From Brachypodium distachyon (lineage: Eukaryota; Streptophyta; Magnoliopsida; Poales; Poaceae): a stretch of DNA of 64,000 nucleotides. The stretch covers positions 49,999,237 to 50,063,236 of the forward strand of contig NC_016133.3 of NCBI RefSeq assembly GCF_000005505.3, read 5' to 3'. Both the position numbers and the translations under genes were made by a program. Shown one piece after another: positions 1 through 11,790 of the stretch (its first letter is position 1; each line of letters begins with the position of its first letter). The notes below the pieces were generated by a model, which saw only the letters and a list, made by a program, of their open reading frames with translations, made no database searches and had not been told where the DNA came from.

Positions 1-29
1 TTCTCAATTCTAAAATTCTCAATATGTGA

Positions 30-1451
30 ATCTTTTGTTTTTGTTTCAGATTTTGGTAATGTAAAATCAGAGTTATAATGGTTATACCGATCTCTTGCAA
101 AGTGATGTCGGATTGGACGATTTGCACTGGTCTGGAGGGCATGGAGAACAACACATCGATCTCGAAGGGCATGAAGAACAACACATCAATCTCGAAGAGA
201 CTCAAGAAGCTACCCCTCCTGTGAAAACGAGTGCTAAGAAAGCAAGGGCTTCAAAAGCAAGTGCTCCCAAATCAATCACTTCGAAGAGGCAAAAAAAATT
301 CAGCCAGGCTGAAGACTTGACTTTGTGTGATGCATACCTCGAGATAACTCAAGATCCAATCATAGGGGTTGACCAATCTCGTGATTGCTACTAGAAAAGA
401 ATAAATGCTTACTTCCATGCCAACAAGACTGAAGACTCAGATAGAACACAAAGTTCTCTTCAACATCGTTGGGCTATTATTCAAGAACAAGTGAAATAAG
501 TTTAGTGCATGTTATGCTCAGGTTATGAACAGAAACCAAAGTGAGATGACACATGAGAATAAGGTAACACATATGCTTGTCATGGTTTGTGTTATGTTAA
601 TTCCTTTGGTCATAGGATGTTCAATATTCAGATTTAGAATTACATGTTCTACATTCAGATTTAGAAGTACAAGGAACCTGAACTGCAGCTTGACATATGG
701 AGTGGCTGTTTGCATATGTATATGAATAGTAATTAGTCTTTTTTGTAGCTGATATTCTGTTCAGATTTATATGTAGCTGCTGCATGTTCTATATTCTATT
801 TTGGAACCTAAACTGCAGCTTGCTATACGAATAGAAACGGCTTCATCTAGTGTGTTGTTGACTAATGCATATATGTATCAATTGCAGCTAGCTCAAGCAA
901 TTGTCAAGTATGCTAGCGATGAGGGAAATAAATCATTTGGACTAATGCATTGCTTTAATAAGTTGGAAGACACCGAGAAGTGGAAATCTCGACCCAAAAT
1001 GATAAAACACAAGACAGACATGCTCCATGGATACTCCAGGTGCATCATCTAGTGTGTTCGAGGATGAAGCTACATCTCCCTCCAAAAGTGTTCCCACGAA
1101 AAGGCCAATTGGTCAGAAGAGGGCTAAAGAAGCACAACGACGAGCTAATGCTTCGGGTTCATCATCTAGGGAGTTGATTGGTGATATCTTCGAGACTAAG
1201 GAGTCAAAGAGACAAGAAAGATTTGAGCTCATGCTTGCAATTGACAAAGAGAGAGAAGATGAAAGGTTGGCAGAAGAAAGAAATAGAAGTGCAATCAAAC
1301 AAAAAAAAAGGTGGCATTACAAGAAGAAAAGATACAAATCTTGAGAATGACAGAGGAACGCTTGGCAGCAGCGAATAAACGTTTGGCGGTAGCAGAAGAT
1401 GACAAAATAATGAGCATGGACATTAGTGGCATGGGCGAGGAAGAAAAATAA
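30..1451 (+). pseudogene. Decayed SANT/Myb-like, NAM-associated domain gene
   Basis: Conceptual translation across frames gives the plan of the grass proteins often labelled 'glutathione S-transferase T3-like' or 'NAM-associated': a Lys/Ser-rich N-terminus, a SANT-like stretch (residues like KKFSQAEDLTLCDAYLEI near 288-345), a putative intron from about 565 to 887, then a charged C-terminal coiled region ending in TAA at 1449-1451. It is broken several times. A TAG at 392-394 replaces the expected Trp after DCY. An extra A near 494-498 shifts frame. The frame changes again near 1018-1027, and an A-run near 1303-1311 shifts it once more. These genes are often amplified near DNA transposons. 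The 5' end may lie before the window. Identification is by pattern memory; that it is a pseudogene is seen directly. Confidence 0.7.
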
Positions 1452-4400
1452 TTCTACAAACTAAGGGAGTCAGATCTTGAAGCGACTTCGCAACTAATTA
1501 TGTATATTTTCGAACTACTTGGATTTAGATTTAGCTAGTCTGTATTGTAGTATGTACTAATTATGAATTTCGAACCATTTGGATTTGGTATTATGTGCTG
1601 TGATCTGAACTAAAGGAAGAGGTAGCCGTCGAATTTCGAATGATAGTTATAGAATTTTTTTAAAATATATAATAAGTGAGATTTTTTAGGAGAACTATTT
1701 TAGGAGAACTGCTGGAGTTAGAAATTTAGAGAAGAATATTCGGAGGGACCGACCCCAACCCGTCCCGCGTCGATCACCCTCCTCTGCGTACGTATGTCGC
1801 CACCCCAGGGCCCAGGCGGGTCTCGACGCTTGCGCGGTGCCGTTCTGTTCTGGCTGCTGTATACTCGTGCAGACGCCGCACATGCCTCGTTGCAGCGCAG
1901 TTCCCCCAGCCCAGCACGGTGAACAGTCACGACGCGCGCGCGCCAGCTCGCTCAGACGACCTGACGACCTACGCCTACTCGATCCTAGCAGCAGCAGCAG
2001 CAGCAAGCTTTAGCAGCAAACGTCAATATGCTGTACCTGCGCGCGCGAACGTTGCGTACGATCGTTCCGCTACGCGACGGCCCCGGCCGATGGGATGAAA
2101 ACTGCCGTTCTTGGTCGCCACTTTTGCCAGTCTCACGTGCCGAGCTTAAGCACCGTAGGCTGGGCGTGGGATTCCCTTTCTCTGTCAGCGAGCACAGCGC
2201 ATGCAGCAGCTAGCGGCAGGGGCCTTTGCCCGGCTGGCTCGATCGGCCCTTTCGGGACTAGAACATGAGGACTCAAAATCGCAAAGTTTTAGCTGTCAGC
2301 TGTCTACATGATCGCTTGCATCGGAATGTCAGATACACACACATACATAGCCTGTCTTCGTGTATATGCGCAGGCGAGCAAAGCAGGCGGGACCAGGGCT
2401 GTAGGAGAGCCAGCCGTTATCTGACAATCTCAGGGTACTACTATACGCGTGCACAGGAGAAATGGCTGTTCCGTGTTATGCAGCCAGTTAAACTGTACAC
2501 TTAACTTTGCATGGTCGCATGCACGCACATGCAGCTGCCGTTTATTTTCTCATTGGTAGCAACCGCATGCCGCGATTTAACTACCGCCCGTGACAAGGTC
2601 GACGCTGGGAATATGCTGATGGTGATGGGACAGGAGACGCTGCCCCCATGCATGCAACCCATTTTTTTATGGAAGCCGCGCGCTCCAACGCAACTTCATA
2701 CTCGCTTCGATTTCAAGATAATGGTAGCGGTACGACGACTTTCGCAACGAGTCGATCATGGAAGTTGGTGAGAATATTTTGTAGGTTGCTGCATTTCCCT
2801 ATACATTGTGTGGGCAAATACCCAAAGTATTGCACAGTAGTGTACTTTACTACTGCTGTTTGGGCCATGGAAGTTTGCGACTTTGTTTACGAGTAGCCTT
2901 GAAGCGTGCCCTGCCCATCACCAAAGATTTACGGGGGTTATCCTTGCAAAAAGAGCACGGAATCCAAAAATATGTTTGCGTGTTATTCTCTCGGGAAATT
3001 GCTATAGATCTGTACTATCAGCAGCATGTTTGTTGCACAAGTATCATGTCGGTATTGATTAGGAGTATTAGATTCCAATACGCCTTCCAGTGATTTCAAG
3101 TTTTAAACCAGCATCTAGTAAGTAAATGCAGGGAGCAAACGATGGAACAGATTGCGCGATGAGCACCAAACGAGCTAATGCCCAATTTTTAAAATAAGCT
3201 GACAGTTTTGCTATATCAATTGTCCGATTTTTAGATAGGGATAACTCAATTGCTCAGCTGTTGGATCTGAATTGTGTTTTAAGATTTGAAATGAATGAGG
3301 GATGGGTTGAGTTTAGATGGCGTCCAAATCCAATGGTACTGATAAGTCGATTGAGATTTAAACTTTTTGTTTAAAAATTAGGCGGTTGAAAAATAGACAC
3401 ACACATAAACTAAAGATACACAATCTCTGGCGGAGTAATTAAGCAGGAAATTTTGACCCGGTTTTACGACAAATTAAAATCATATCTAGAAACATCGAGA
3501 GCGGCCCCTTGTCCGGCCAGGCGGACCAATCGACCAGGCCGACGAACTTGCTACACTTGCAGTACGAGTCCATCATATTTCTTAATTTTCCCTATTTATA
3601 AAAAGGTAGAGTCTATTTCATCCGATTGAGATTTTCTAATCATTTGTACTTGTATAATTTTTTGTACAATTTTAATTGAATCAGACAGTTGTTAGCATAG
3701 ACTTAAAAATAGTTATTTCTCATTCCTCATATAAATAGCAAAACCGTTATAAAGTGTTGGATGCCTCTTCGTAGCCGACATAAGCCAATTCCAAGTGGAA
3801 GCGCCTTGAATTTCCACTTTATCAACGGGAGAGCGTTGGGACCTTTCTCTACATCCATGCATGGTCCGGAACCTTATCCGGTTATCCCCAATAATGATCC
3901 ATCTCCCGCGGTAGAAATTAGCAGTTTCGCACCGCGAGCCACGGTGCGCTCGGTGGGCGCGTCCTGCCGTTTTCAAGCGTGGTCACTGCTTTTTTTTTTC
4001 TTTTTTTGAAAGGGCATCCACTGTTATCCATCATACGCAGCACAAGTCTGGGGGAAGAAAATGCTGTAAAAAAAAGGCTGGGGGAAGAAAACGACGAGTG
4101 CAAACCTTTTTTTTTTTGCAGCGAGTATGCATGTGCCACGTACAGCCCACATGGTAGACTAAGTTGACGCGCGGATGATGAATGCCTTAATGCAAGGTGA
4201 AAAGTTGCTCAAAATGCTCAGTGTTCTTAGTTGCATCGATCCGATATATACTCCTAACTACGGAGTACACTCAAAATGATGCGAGGAATGATCTTCACGA
4301 GGATATAGACTCCAACGGAAGCCGTGCATCTGTTTTCTTCCAAGAAAGAAGAACCTCTTCTAGAAAGGAGCACGAGGTTTTGAACTTTGAACCCCGTGTT

Positions 4401-5491
4401 ATCTCAAACCACGACCGCCTGCTCTAGCGCTGTGGGCTGTGGCACCCGAGCAGGCAAGCGGGCACCGGCAACCCCTCGAGGTATCATTATTGTGCCAAAG
4501 ATGCCACGGAAACTCACAATCATGTCCAGAGCTGCTTTTCCAAACGACAGATTCTTGGTTAGATAGCTCATGATGTAAAACGGTTCTTGACTCGTTCGTA
4601 CCGACTTTATGCTCTGGGGTTTACCTTACGCCTACGCCAGAACGTTTCTTTTCATATCAGGGCAAACAAATGAGCTGAAAAGAAAAATCCGTGCCCTATA
4701 GGAGTAGCAAAAGTAGTACGTTTTGGTCGGGCAGATGCTTCCAAGAAAAGCGTGATTTCAGCTGTGCAGAGAATATGTAGCTTCGTACTGTGAGAACTGA
4801 GAAGGTACTGTACAGTATGTACCTCTCTATCACATTGCCTTGTAATTTCATGAAAGAAAAGCTGCATGTTCATCAGAGGTGAAAAGATGCAGTCAAAAAA
4901 CTTGGGAAATTGATCAGCACACTTTGAAAGTGTTTTGACCGTCCAGTTGTCGGTTTACTTTATCCATGGAGCCATACACTACGGGGTACATACACGAACG
5001 TCAGGCCCTCTTTGTTCAATCAATGGCAAGACTGACACCACACTTTTCGACAAAAAAGAAGAGCATGAAATGGCCAGATCTTTTTTACAGATCATCTCTC
5101 CTTGAGCTCCCTTGTTTTCACATTATTTCTCCTATTTCAACATTCAACAACAAACAGATAGGTGAATCTACATACATATTGTGGCAATATTTACAATTAA
5201 CTCCATACAGCAGTTCAAGCAGTTATGATTGTATCAGTGATATAAAACAACTAGCTTACAGCCATACACAGTACATGGACTTAGGCCAGCCTCTTCTAAA
5301 CTGGGGTGAACAGCAATGAATAGATCTAAGTCATAACTCCACCTGTATATTACAGCCTTACACAGTACATGGACTCCGCCTAGCTATGCCTAAATTTAGG
5401 TCAAAGTTGCATCAATCGAAATGCATCATCCACTAACAGGTCAATCTGGACCCGCAACAAATAACACTTCCAAGGAATACTGGGCATGGAG
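1452..5491. other. Intergenic, no gene recognised
   Basis: Only short, shadow-like reading frames are present. A GC- and CpG-rich block lies at about 1735-2240 (with a CGCGCGCG run near 1934) and could be a promoter or transposon remnant. Around 3350-3410 there is an AT-rich repeat that recurs near 32.48 kb. T-runs at about 3989-4008 and 4107-4119 look like retroposon tails or slippage tracts. I see no protein, tRNA or clear terminal repeat. Confidence 0.5.
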
Positions 5492-5957
5492 CTACCACAT
5501 TACGCCATCCAGAGACAACATGGGAGTCTCCCTGATGCTATCCATAGTAGAGCAAGAACTGAAGAGAGCGAGATCAGAAGTACCAAACAAACGGTTCTTG
5601 GGGTTGCCTTTGGCTAGTGTTATATTTTGGTCATCTTCAAAATCATTGCAAATACTTCCATTCGACGTGAGACCAAAGATAGCCCCCAAACTACCACCAT
5701 GAGATTGGACGTGATGCACTGAAGACCACAATTCTTGGGAAAAATCACACAAACTTTCCCAGTCTTGCTTACAAGGATGCTCTGAATATGAAGACAGGGA
5801 ATTCAGGCATGTGTCATTTGCATCCACAGGGAAAATGCTGTTACTGTCCTTTGAATCATGATGATGATCAAGAATTCCAGATGTGTACTTGGAAAAGCTT
5901 GAAGCAGTGAATTTCACAGGTAACTGATCCAATCCATGCAGACGCCCAATATCAGAA
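5492..5957 (-). pseudogene. Out-of-frame continuation of the unknown gene's last exon
   Basis: This stretch stays open in a different frame from the upstream exon and ends ...SLDGVMW then stop. Its first about 75 residues resemble the preceding segment of the same exon: GILDHHHDSKDSN against GILDHNSFSDTYN, and CLNSLSSYSEHP against CLNSICSTSDYP. It is therefore the second copy of an internal duplication. Comparing the two copies shows two bases (tt) missing between 5957 and 5958, which causes the shift. It is either recently lost C-terminal coding sequence or an assembly error. Confidence 0.6.
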
Positions 5958-8900
5958 ATCAAACAATTCTGCCTCTGACGAATATTTCTCCTCCGTTTCA
6001 GCAAAACAGGACATACGGACAGCAGAGTCAGAAAAGCTCTTTGGGCGCAGCTCAGAAGGATAATCTGAAGTTGAACATATAGAATTCAGGCAACTCCTGT
6101 TTGTATCCAACAGAATGTTGTTTCTATCACTTACATGGAAGTTGTAAGTGTCACTAAAACTATTGTGATCAAGAATTCCATCTTTGGGGCCCAAAAAGCT
6201 TGAAGAAGTGCATTTTGCATGTAACTGGCCAAACCTAGATAGAAGTCCAGCGTCAGAATTATCAAACAATCCTGCCTCAACTGAGTCTCCCCCCTCCAAT
6301 CGAACTGACCTAGAAGTACAACGCTCTAGAGAGCTGCAAAGCTCAGGTTGCCAGAAAGTATTAGATACCTCATGTGGTACCAAAGACTGCTCCACAGTCT
6401 GACAGGGTAAGAACATTCTATCTGGAATTGATTCTGCGAATGTTTCTGATAACATAGGATCCCATCCATGATGATCATATGACCCAGTTCGAATAATACA
6501 GCCCAACTCATTAGCTGAAATTGGTTTGACTCTGCTGTGTGGTTGGACATCTTCTAGCAACCAGTTGGAAACTTGGTTGTGAACAGTTTGTCTTTTCATA
6601 TCAAAACTTGCGAGATCTATAGTATGTGCTGATCGTACTGGCATGCAGTCATGTGCTTCATTATCCCCACAAGGTAAGCCATTTCTCCAATCAAGAAAAC
6701 TTGGAAGATCCTGATGGGCAGGAGTATTTCTGCAAACCATGTTCCTCTTTCTCATGGGGTCTTTCTGCTGCTGCAGTGCATTAGGTAACTATCAGAAATA
6801 AAACTGGTAACTTGTGAATACAACTAACTTTGAATAGGGATAATACAGTACGTACAAATCTTCAAATTATAGAGGATCAGCAAAGAATACCTTTCTTATT
6901 ATGTTGTCGGCGCCTAATCTTTGCAGGATGTCAGCAAAAAATTCTGATCTGAGAAAATTAATTCATCACACCAGCAATGTTAGATTACATGAAATATAAA
7001 CTAATGGAATTCTTCAATATATAACACAACCTTCTTTGGAACAACTCACAACTTTCCATTGACACTGTTTTTGCAGCTAGCTTTAATAATATCCTTCTCT
7101 TATCTGAAAACATCCGTCCACTCCCATGTTCTATGTCTGTTAGTTTACCACGGTAGAAAATTTTTGTCATTAGCATCCCAGTCAGCCAGATGAATGAATG
7201 ACATGTAAATTGCTATACACTGCTAACAACATATATCTCAGAAGTACAACCTTACAAAAGCTTTAGGAATTCGAGAAGTATTCAGAATCTAGACGGGATT
7301 ATTCATCATCTCAGGAAGCCAACCTATCTACAGCAGTAAATGTGCTTGTATCAGCCAACCATTGCAGCACACATATCTGCTTTGGATTGTTGGCATGATA
7401 TCATCATATCCCAATTTAGAGGTTCCAATCTATTGTCCTCTCCCAACCATGGTAAATAAAGCTTCAACTACCACAGACACCATGATAGTAGAATGTATGT
7501 GATATGTCATATGACTGGACAATTTCCATGAAGATTAACTGCTGCACATAGCAAAACTTTCGGCAGTATCTAGTACTCCCTCCGTCCCATAATTCTTCTC
7601 GAAATATTACATGTATCTAGACGCTTTTTAGGAATAGATACATCCATTTTTGGGCAAATTTGAGACAAGAATTATGGGACGGAGGAAGTATTTCTTTTGA
7701 GAACACAGCAATAAAGTATGATTACACTGTATTTGTATTGAGTGATGAGCATGTGCTCACCAGTATTTCTTGAAATCCCTGCAAGTTCAAATGGTGTCTT
7801 GATCATGGGTGTGAAAACCTGAACAGTTGGCAGGGAATCACATGGTTTTAACTGAGGTGTATCATGATTGTCATATTCTGCAGAGAAGAGGATCAATAGT
7901 TAGAAGACTCTAAAGATTCGCCATTCGTGATTAAAGGGGAGGCCACAGTATCAGACCAGAATGCGAGGCTTGCACTTTCACTTGCTCATCAGAGATTTTG
8001 TTATTCGCGGGTGTTGCAGGGGCCTCAACGGAACACAGAGTAACCTTGTGGACAGGAAACTTCTTGTGCGATGTCACATTATGTGATTCTACAAGACACA
8101 TCAAGAATACAAGAAGTTCATAAGAAATTAAGAATGATCAATTGCAGCTTCCATTAATGTTTGAAGTAAGGAAGCAAAGAGAATAGGATTATAGGACCAC
8201 AAATGAATGAACGTGATCTACAGCCTGAGTACTTCCATTAATGTTACAAACCTATTCGATTGCCCTCTTTTTGCTTGTATATGTCTGGCACAATATTTTG
8301 ATGAGGCTGTCTGAAGGAACGTGATCTACAGCCTGACTGCTCCCACAATTTCTTGAAGAATTTGAATTCAGTAGTTTTCGCATCAGAACCTGCATCTGCA
8401 TAGGAAGTGCCCAGATAGGATAATGATACAATAACACATAGAAAGCCATGTTACATGGCTTCATCAATCTAACAGCTACTATACAAAAACCCTTTTGAAT
8501 ATTTTGAACCCTTGATTAGGAATTTAAATAAGCAGCTAAGTTGGTACATAAGAAAAACATTATTTTGAAAAGATTAAAGAAACTTACTGCATTGTAAAGC
8601 CCAAAGGGGGGGATTATGTAAATTTAGTACAGTTTGAAAAGAGAGGAGTTACAGTGAGAATACACGCACCTTGGGCCTTAGTTTTCTCAGCTCTGCTTGT
8701 GTTAGAATCCTGTCTCGCATATTCACGATGACTACCAGCTTTGCTCTCAAACCGAACCTTTTTTATTGGCCTTCCATCTGCCATTATGTGCTCAATAATT
8801 CAGTGATGACATCAAAGCAAGAAAATGCAGAATGATTTCCAGGATACCAAACTTTCACTGAAGAAAGGCTGCAATAGAACACGATGGAATTTGAGAGTAA

Positions 8901-9448
8901 ATTTTAGATTAACCAATAGCCAAACCTCTAAACACGATTTCCAAAGAAGAAGCAAAATCCTAAAATACAACATAAATCGCACATACCATTTTCAAGAAAA
9001 ACATGCAAGAAAAGATGGAAACATCAACACGTAGGCAAGGATCGTAAGCACACATCCATAAACTAAGAGCAAATCCTACTAAATGGAGACCAAAATGATC
9101 CCAACTTCCCCAAAAATGCCATGACCTTTTCTGTTACTCTCCCGAAGAAAAGCCAGGATCACAAATAATTAGAATCGTACACCCCCCAATCCCACGCAAC
9201 CCCAACTCAACCCACAAGATGGGAACTTCTGTTCCGATCTTTCCGCAAGAACTCTATCTACCTAGAGAGGGATATACCTAAATTCAAAGCAAGAAGCGCG
9301 AAGGCGGTGCAGGTGGGCGAGACGGACCTGGGGAGGAGGGATCTGGGCGAGGCCTCGACGCCGGCGGGGGCTGAAAGGCCGTGCCTCGTGGTGGTCGTGG
9401 TGGCTTAAGAGGGCCGCTGCTAGGGTTCTTACGCTGGGGGCGATCCAT
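5952..9448 (-). CDS. Plant protein of unknown function, eight exons, C-terminus cut by a frameshift
   Basis: Not recognised. Exons (minus strand): 9448-9328, 8777-8670, 8395-8252, 8088-7957, 7877-7761, 7103-7031, 6948-6891, 6788-5952. All have GT donors and AG acceptors, phases join, and the sum (1590 nt) gives 529 aa. The ATG at 9448 opens a Pro/Arg-rich leader that reads straight into the Lys-rich DGRPIKKVRF segment of exon 2; an alternative ATG at 8784 would skip exon 1. The middle holds a conserved-looking helical stretch (LLKLAAKTVSMESCELFQRR followed by SEFFADILQRLGADN, exons 6-7). The large last exon is Ser/Asp-rich and probably disordered. I see no enzyme motif, signal peptide or membrane segment; KVRF fits a PP1-docking RVxF motif. 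The frame stops at 5952 after LFDF, where a 2-bp deletion separates it from further coding-like sequence down to 5492. Confidence 0.65.
7576..7688. mobile_element. Stowaway-type MITE (113 bp)
   Basis: Inverted repeats start CTCCCTCCGTCCCATAATTC and mirror at the right end (gaattatgggacggaggaag). It is flanked by TA on both sides (7574-7575, 7689-7690), the Stowaway target. It lies in an intron of the unknown gene (between exons 5 and 6). The internal sequence (tacatgtatctagacgcttt) recurs in the elements at 39.75 and 63.26 kb. Confidence 0.9.
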
Positions 9449-9656
9449 CGCTCACGCCGCCAGGGTCGGTGCGCGCGCCAAAACACGAGCGTGGGAGGGG
9501 AAGTCTGAAGGTAGCAGAGCCAGGCAGGAGAACCGAAGGCGCAGGCAGATCCAGGCAGGATTGGGAAGAAGAAGCCCAACGGGCCCAACATCAACAGGCA
9601 GGGTCAGCGATTGGTTTCATACACCAAAGCTGTTGCTTTCCGGCCTGCTAAGATGA

Positions 9657-11790
9657 GGTCCTTTTTTTTAGCAGGAAAGAGTAAAAAGAGAAGGAGAAAG
9701 TTAAGATGAGGTCTTTATGTTGAAAAGAGTCAGTACCATGTTTAAGCTGGGGAACAGACTAGAAGGGCTAACCTTAACAACAATTTCAGAATTTGTGAAT
9801 TGTGAGATAGATCACCACGTTTGCCACGTGGTACAACAATTTCAGACTTTGCTTCAGTAAGTAATCATCTATCAGGTTCTGGGATATGTGAATCAATATC
9901 AAATTTTGAACTTTTTATAATGGAGATGGAAGGAGGCTCACCTGGACCTTTCTATGTTCCTGACAATGAATGGAAACAACAGCATATAGTTAAATACATG
10001 TTGTGCATTGTCTGTTCCTGAACAATATAAAAGAAAGCAATACTATATGCTGGACACCTAAATATGACACATAGAGAAAAACCACATACAACTCCATGTA
10101 CATATGCACTTATAGTAGTTTACCGCAACTTCTGAAACTTTTTTCTAAAAACCACAACTTTTGTGATAATTATACATGAAACATTTAAACTACTCGTCTA
10201 GTGGTGCATTATGAGAATGTTGGGGCGGATGTACGTGGGAGCACAGATGGGGGCATGCAGAAGGCCCATCAATTAAGAAATCCAATTAATTACAAATTAA
10301 TCTCACCATTTTGCACATTAGTTTCACATCAGAAAGTTTGGACAATTTTTCTCATAAATAATATTCATATGTGCATAAAACTGAGTGTTGTGAACGATAT
10401 TCTAATTCAGGATTTTATTATCAAGATACATGTGATTCAATAGGTATTTATTCCAATTTGTACCGACACAAGTCCGTCTTTGTACCCCGACACTATTTGC
10501 TCTGACTCTAAATCCAAATATGTAACAAAAGGAATGGGGTGATCAATTCTATAACTGCCGCAGTTGTGTGGACGATTTGGAAACATCGTAATGATTTGTT
10601 AATTGCTCGACATATTTGGTTAAATATTCAGGTACTATGGAAGAGATTATTGTGCTTGTTGAAGCACTGGCAACCGCTGTGTCCGAAGAGGAACATTCTG
10701 ATTTGGCACAGGTGCCTGCTGCTTCTGGAGAACAAGGCCATGGAGGTACCCCGGCTGCGATAAGAAAGAAACGTCGCATGATGCTTGCTGGCCCGGGGAC
10801 CCCTCGGGTGACTGAGCAGAAACCTCTGAAGCTGTTTTGAAGGACGCTGAAGATATGATCATCAGGATGATTAGATCCCTCGCCTTTGTCTGGGAAACTG
10901 CTGTGGCTTATGTCTGTAATAACTGTTTGTTTTGTTCGTTTTTGGCGCCTGTTTGGTGCGTTGCGTGTTCTGTAAACTGAACCTAACAGATGATGTTTCG
11001 TTTCTGCTGAAATGGAACTGGGCAAAAAGACTTTTATCTAAAAAACATGAAAATGAAAGCAAATGCTACAACTTACTCTCTCCTTTTCAGTTTATAAGCC
11101 TTATCGCAAAAATCTCTACTTTTTAGTACGTAAAAGTCTATTTGTCTTGAGAACAAGCTAACTATGGCTCCAATGAACCAATAGTTGAAAAGGACTATGT
11201 GTGCATATACACTTCTTTAATGATTAGTCTAGTAGTAGTAGCTAAGTTGGCACTCCTTAGTGTCAATTAGGAGATAGACCTTACAATCTGAAAGGAAGTG
11301 AGTATATGACATTTGACCGTATTCACTCCAATTTCACCCCTATGGTAGTCCTCGGCATGCAGCTGCGAGATCGAATTAGCACGCATGAAAGTTGCAGCTA
11401 AACTCAAGTTCAACCGTAAAATGTTTCAAGCTACATATGGTACGCAAATCACATGGCGATATAACAAAACATCGTAGACTGCTAAATATTTCATAATTGA
11501 TGTTGACTATTGACATATTTGTCCGCAAGAGCCAAAATAGAAAAATGGGAAAGAAAACGGTCATGAAGCTGCATTGTCTGTTCTCTTTGTACAACGTCAG
11601 AATTTGGTGCAAAGGCTTGCCACATATCCACATCACACAAGAAAATAGACACCACAAGGAACGCTTATCACACAAGAAAAGCCATCAGCTAAATACATGA
11701 GCGACATCTGTATGTTCTATACAAATGCACAAATGAATGAAATCCCAGCCCATCCGAACAAATACCCATATGGTACACAGACGATAAGAT
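9657..11790. other. Intergenic between the unknown gene and CLASP
   Basis: This is AT-rich and has no gene of its own. A LINE-like fragment occupies about 10539-11050. Otherwise I see only short random frames, and the 3' flank of CLASP from about 11380. Confidence 0.5.
10539..11050 (+). mobile_element. LINE (non-LTR) 3' fragment
   Basis: The translated AAVVWTIWKHRNDL segment (about 10554-10600) matches the W-x-x-W-K-x-R-N signature at the C-terminus of plant LINE ORF2 proteins (zf-RVT/RNase H tail). It is followed by a 3'-UTR-like stretch that fades into A-rich sequence near 11040. There is no reverse transcriptase core, so this is a 5'-truncated relic. Confidence 0.5.

Noticed and set aside
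1718..2213. Small genes in the GC-rich block near 1.7-2.2 kb
   Set aside because: Overlapping frames on both strands, no start context or recognisable peptide; they are explained by high GC.
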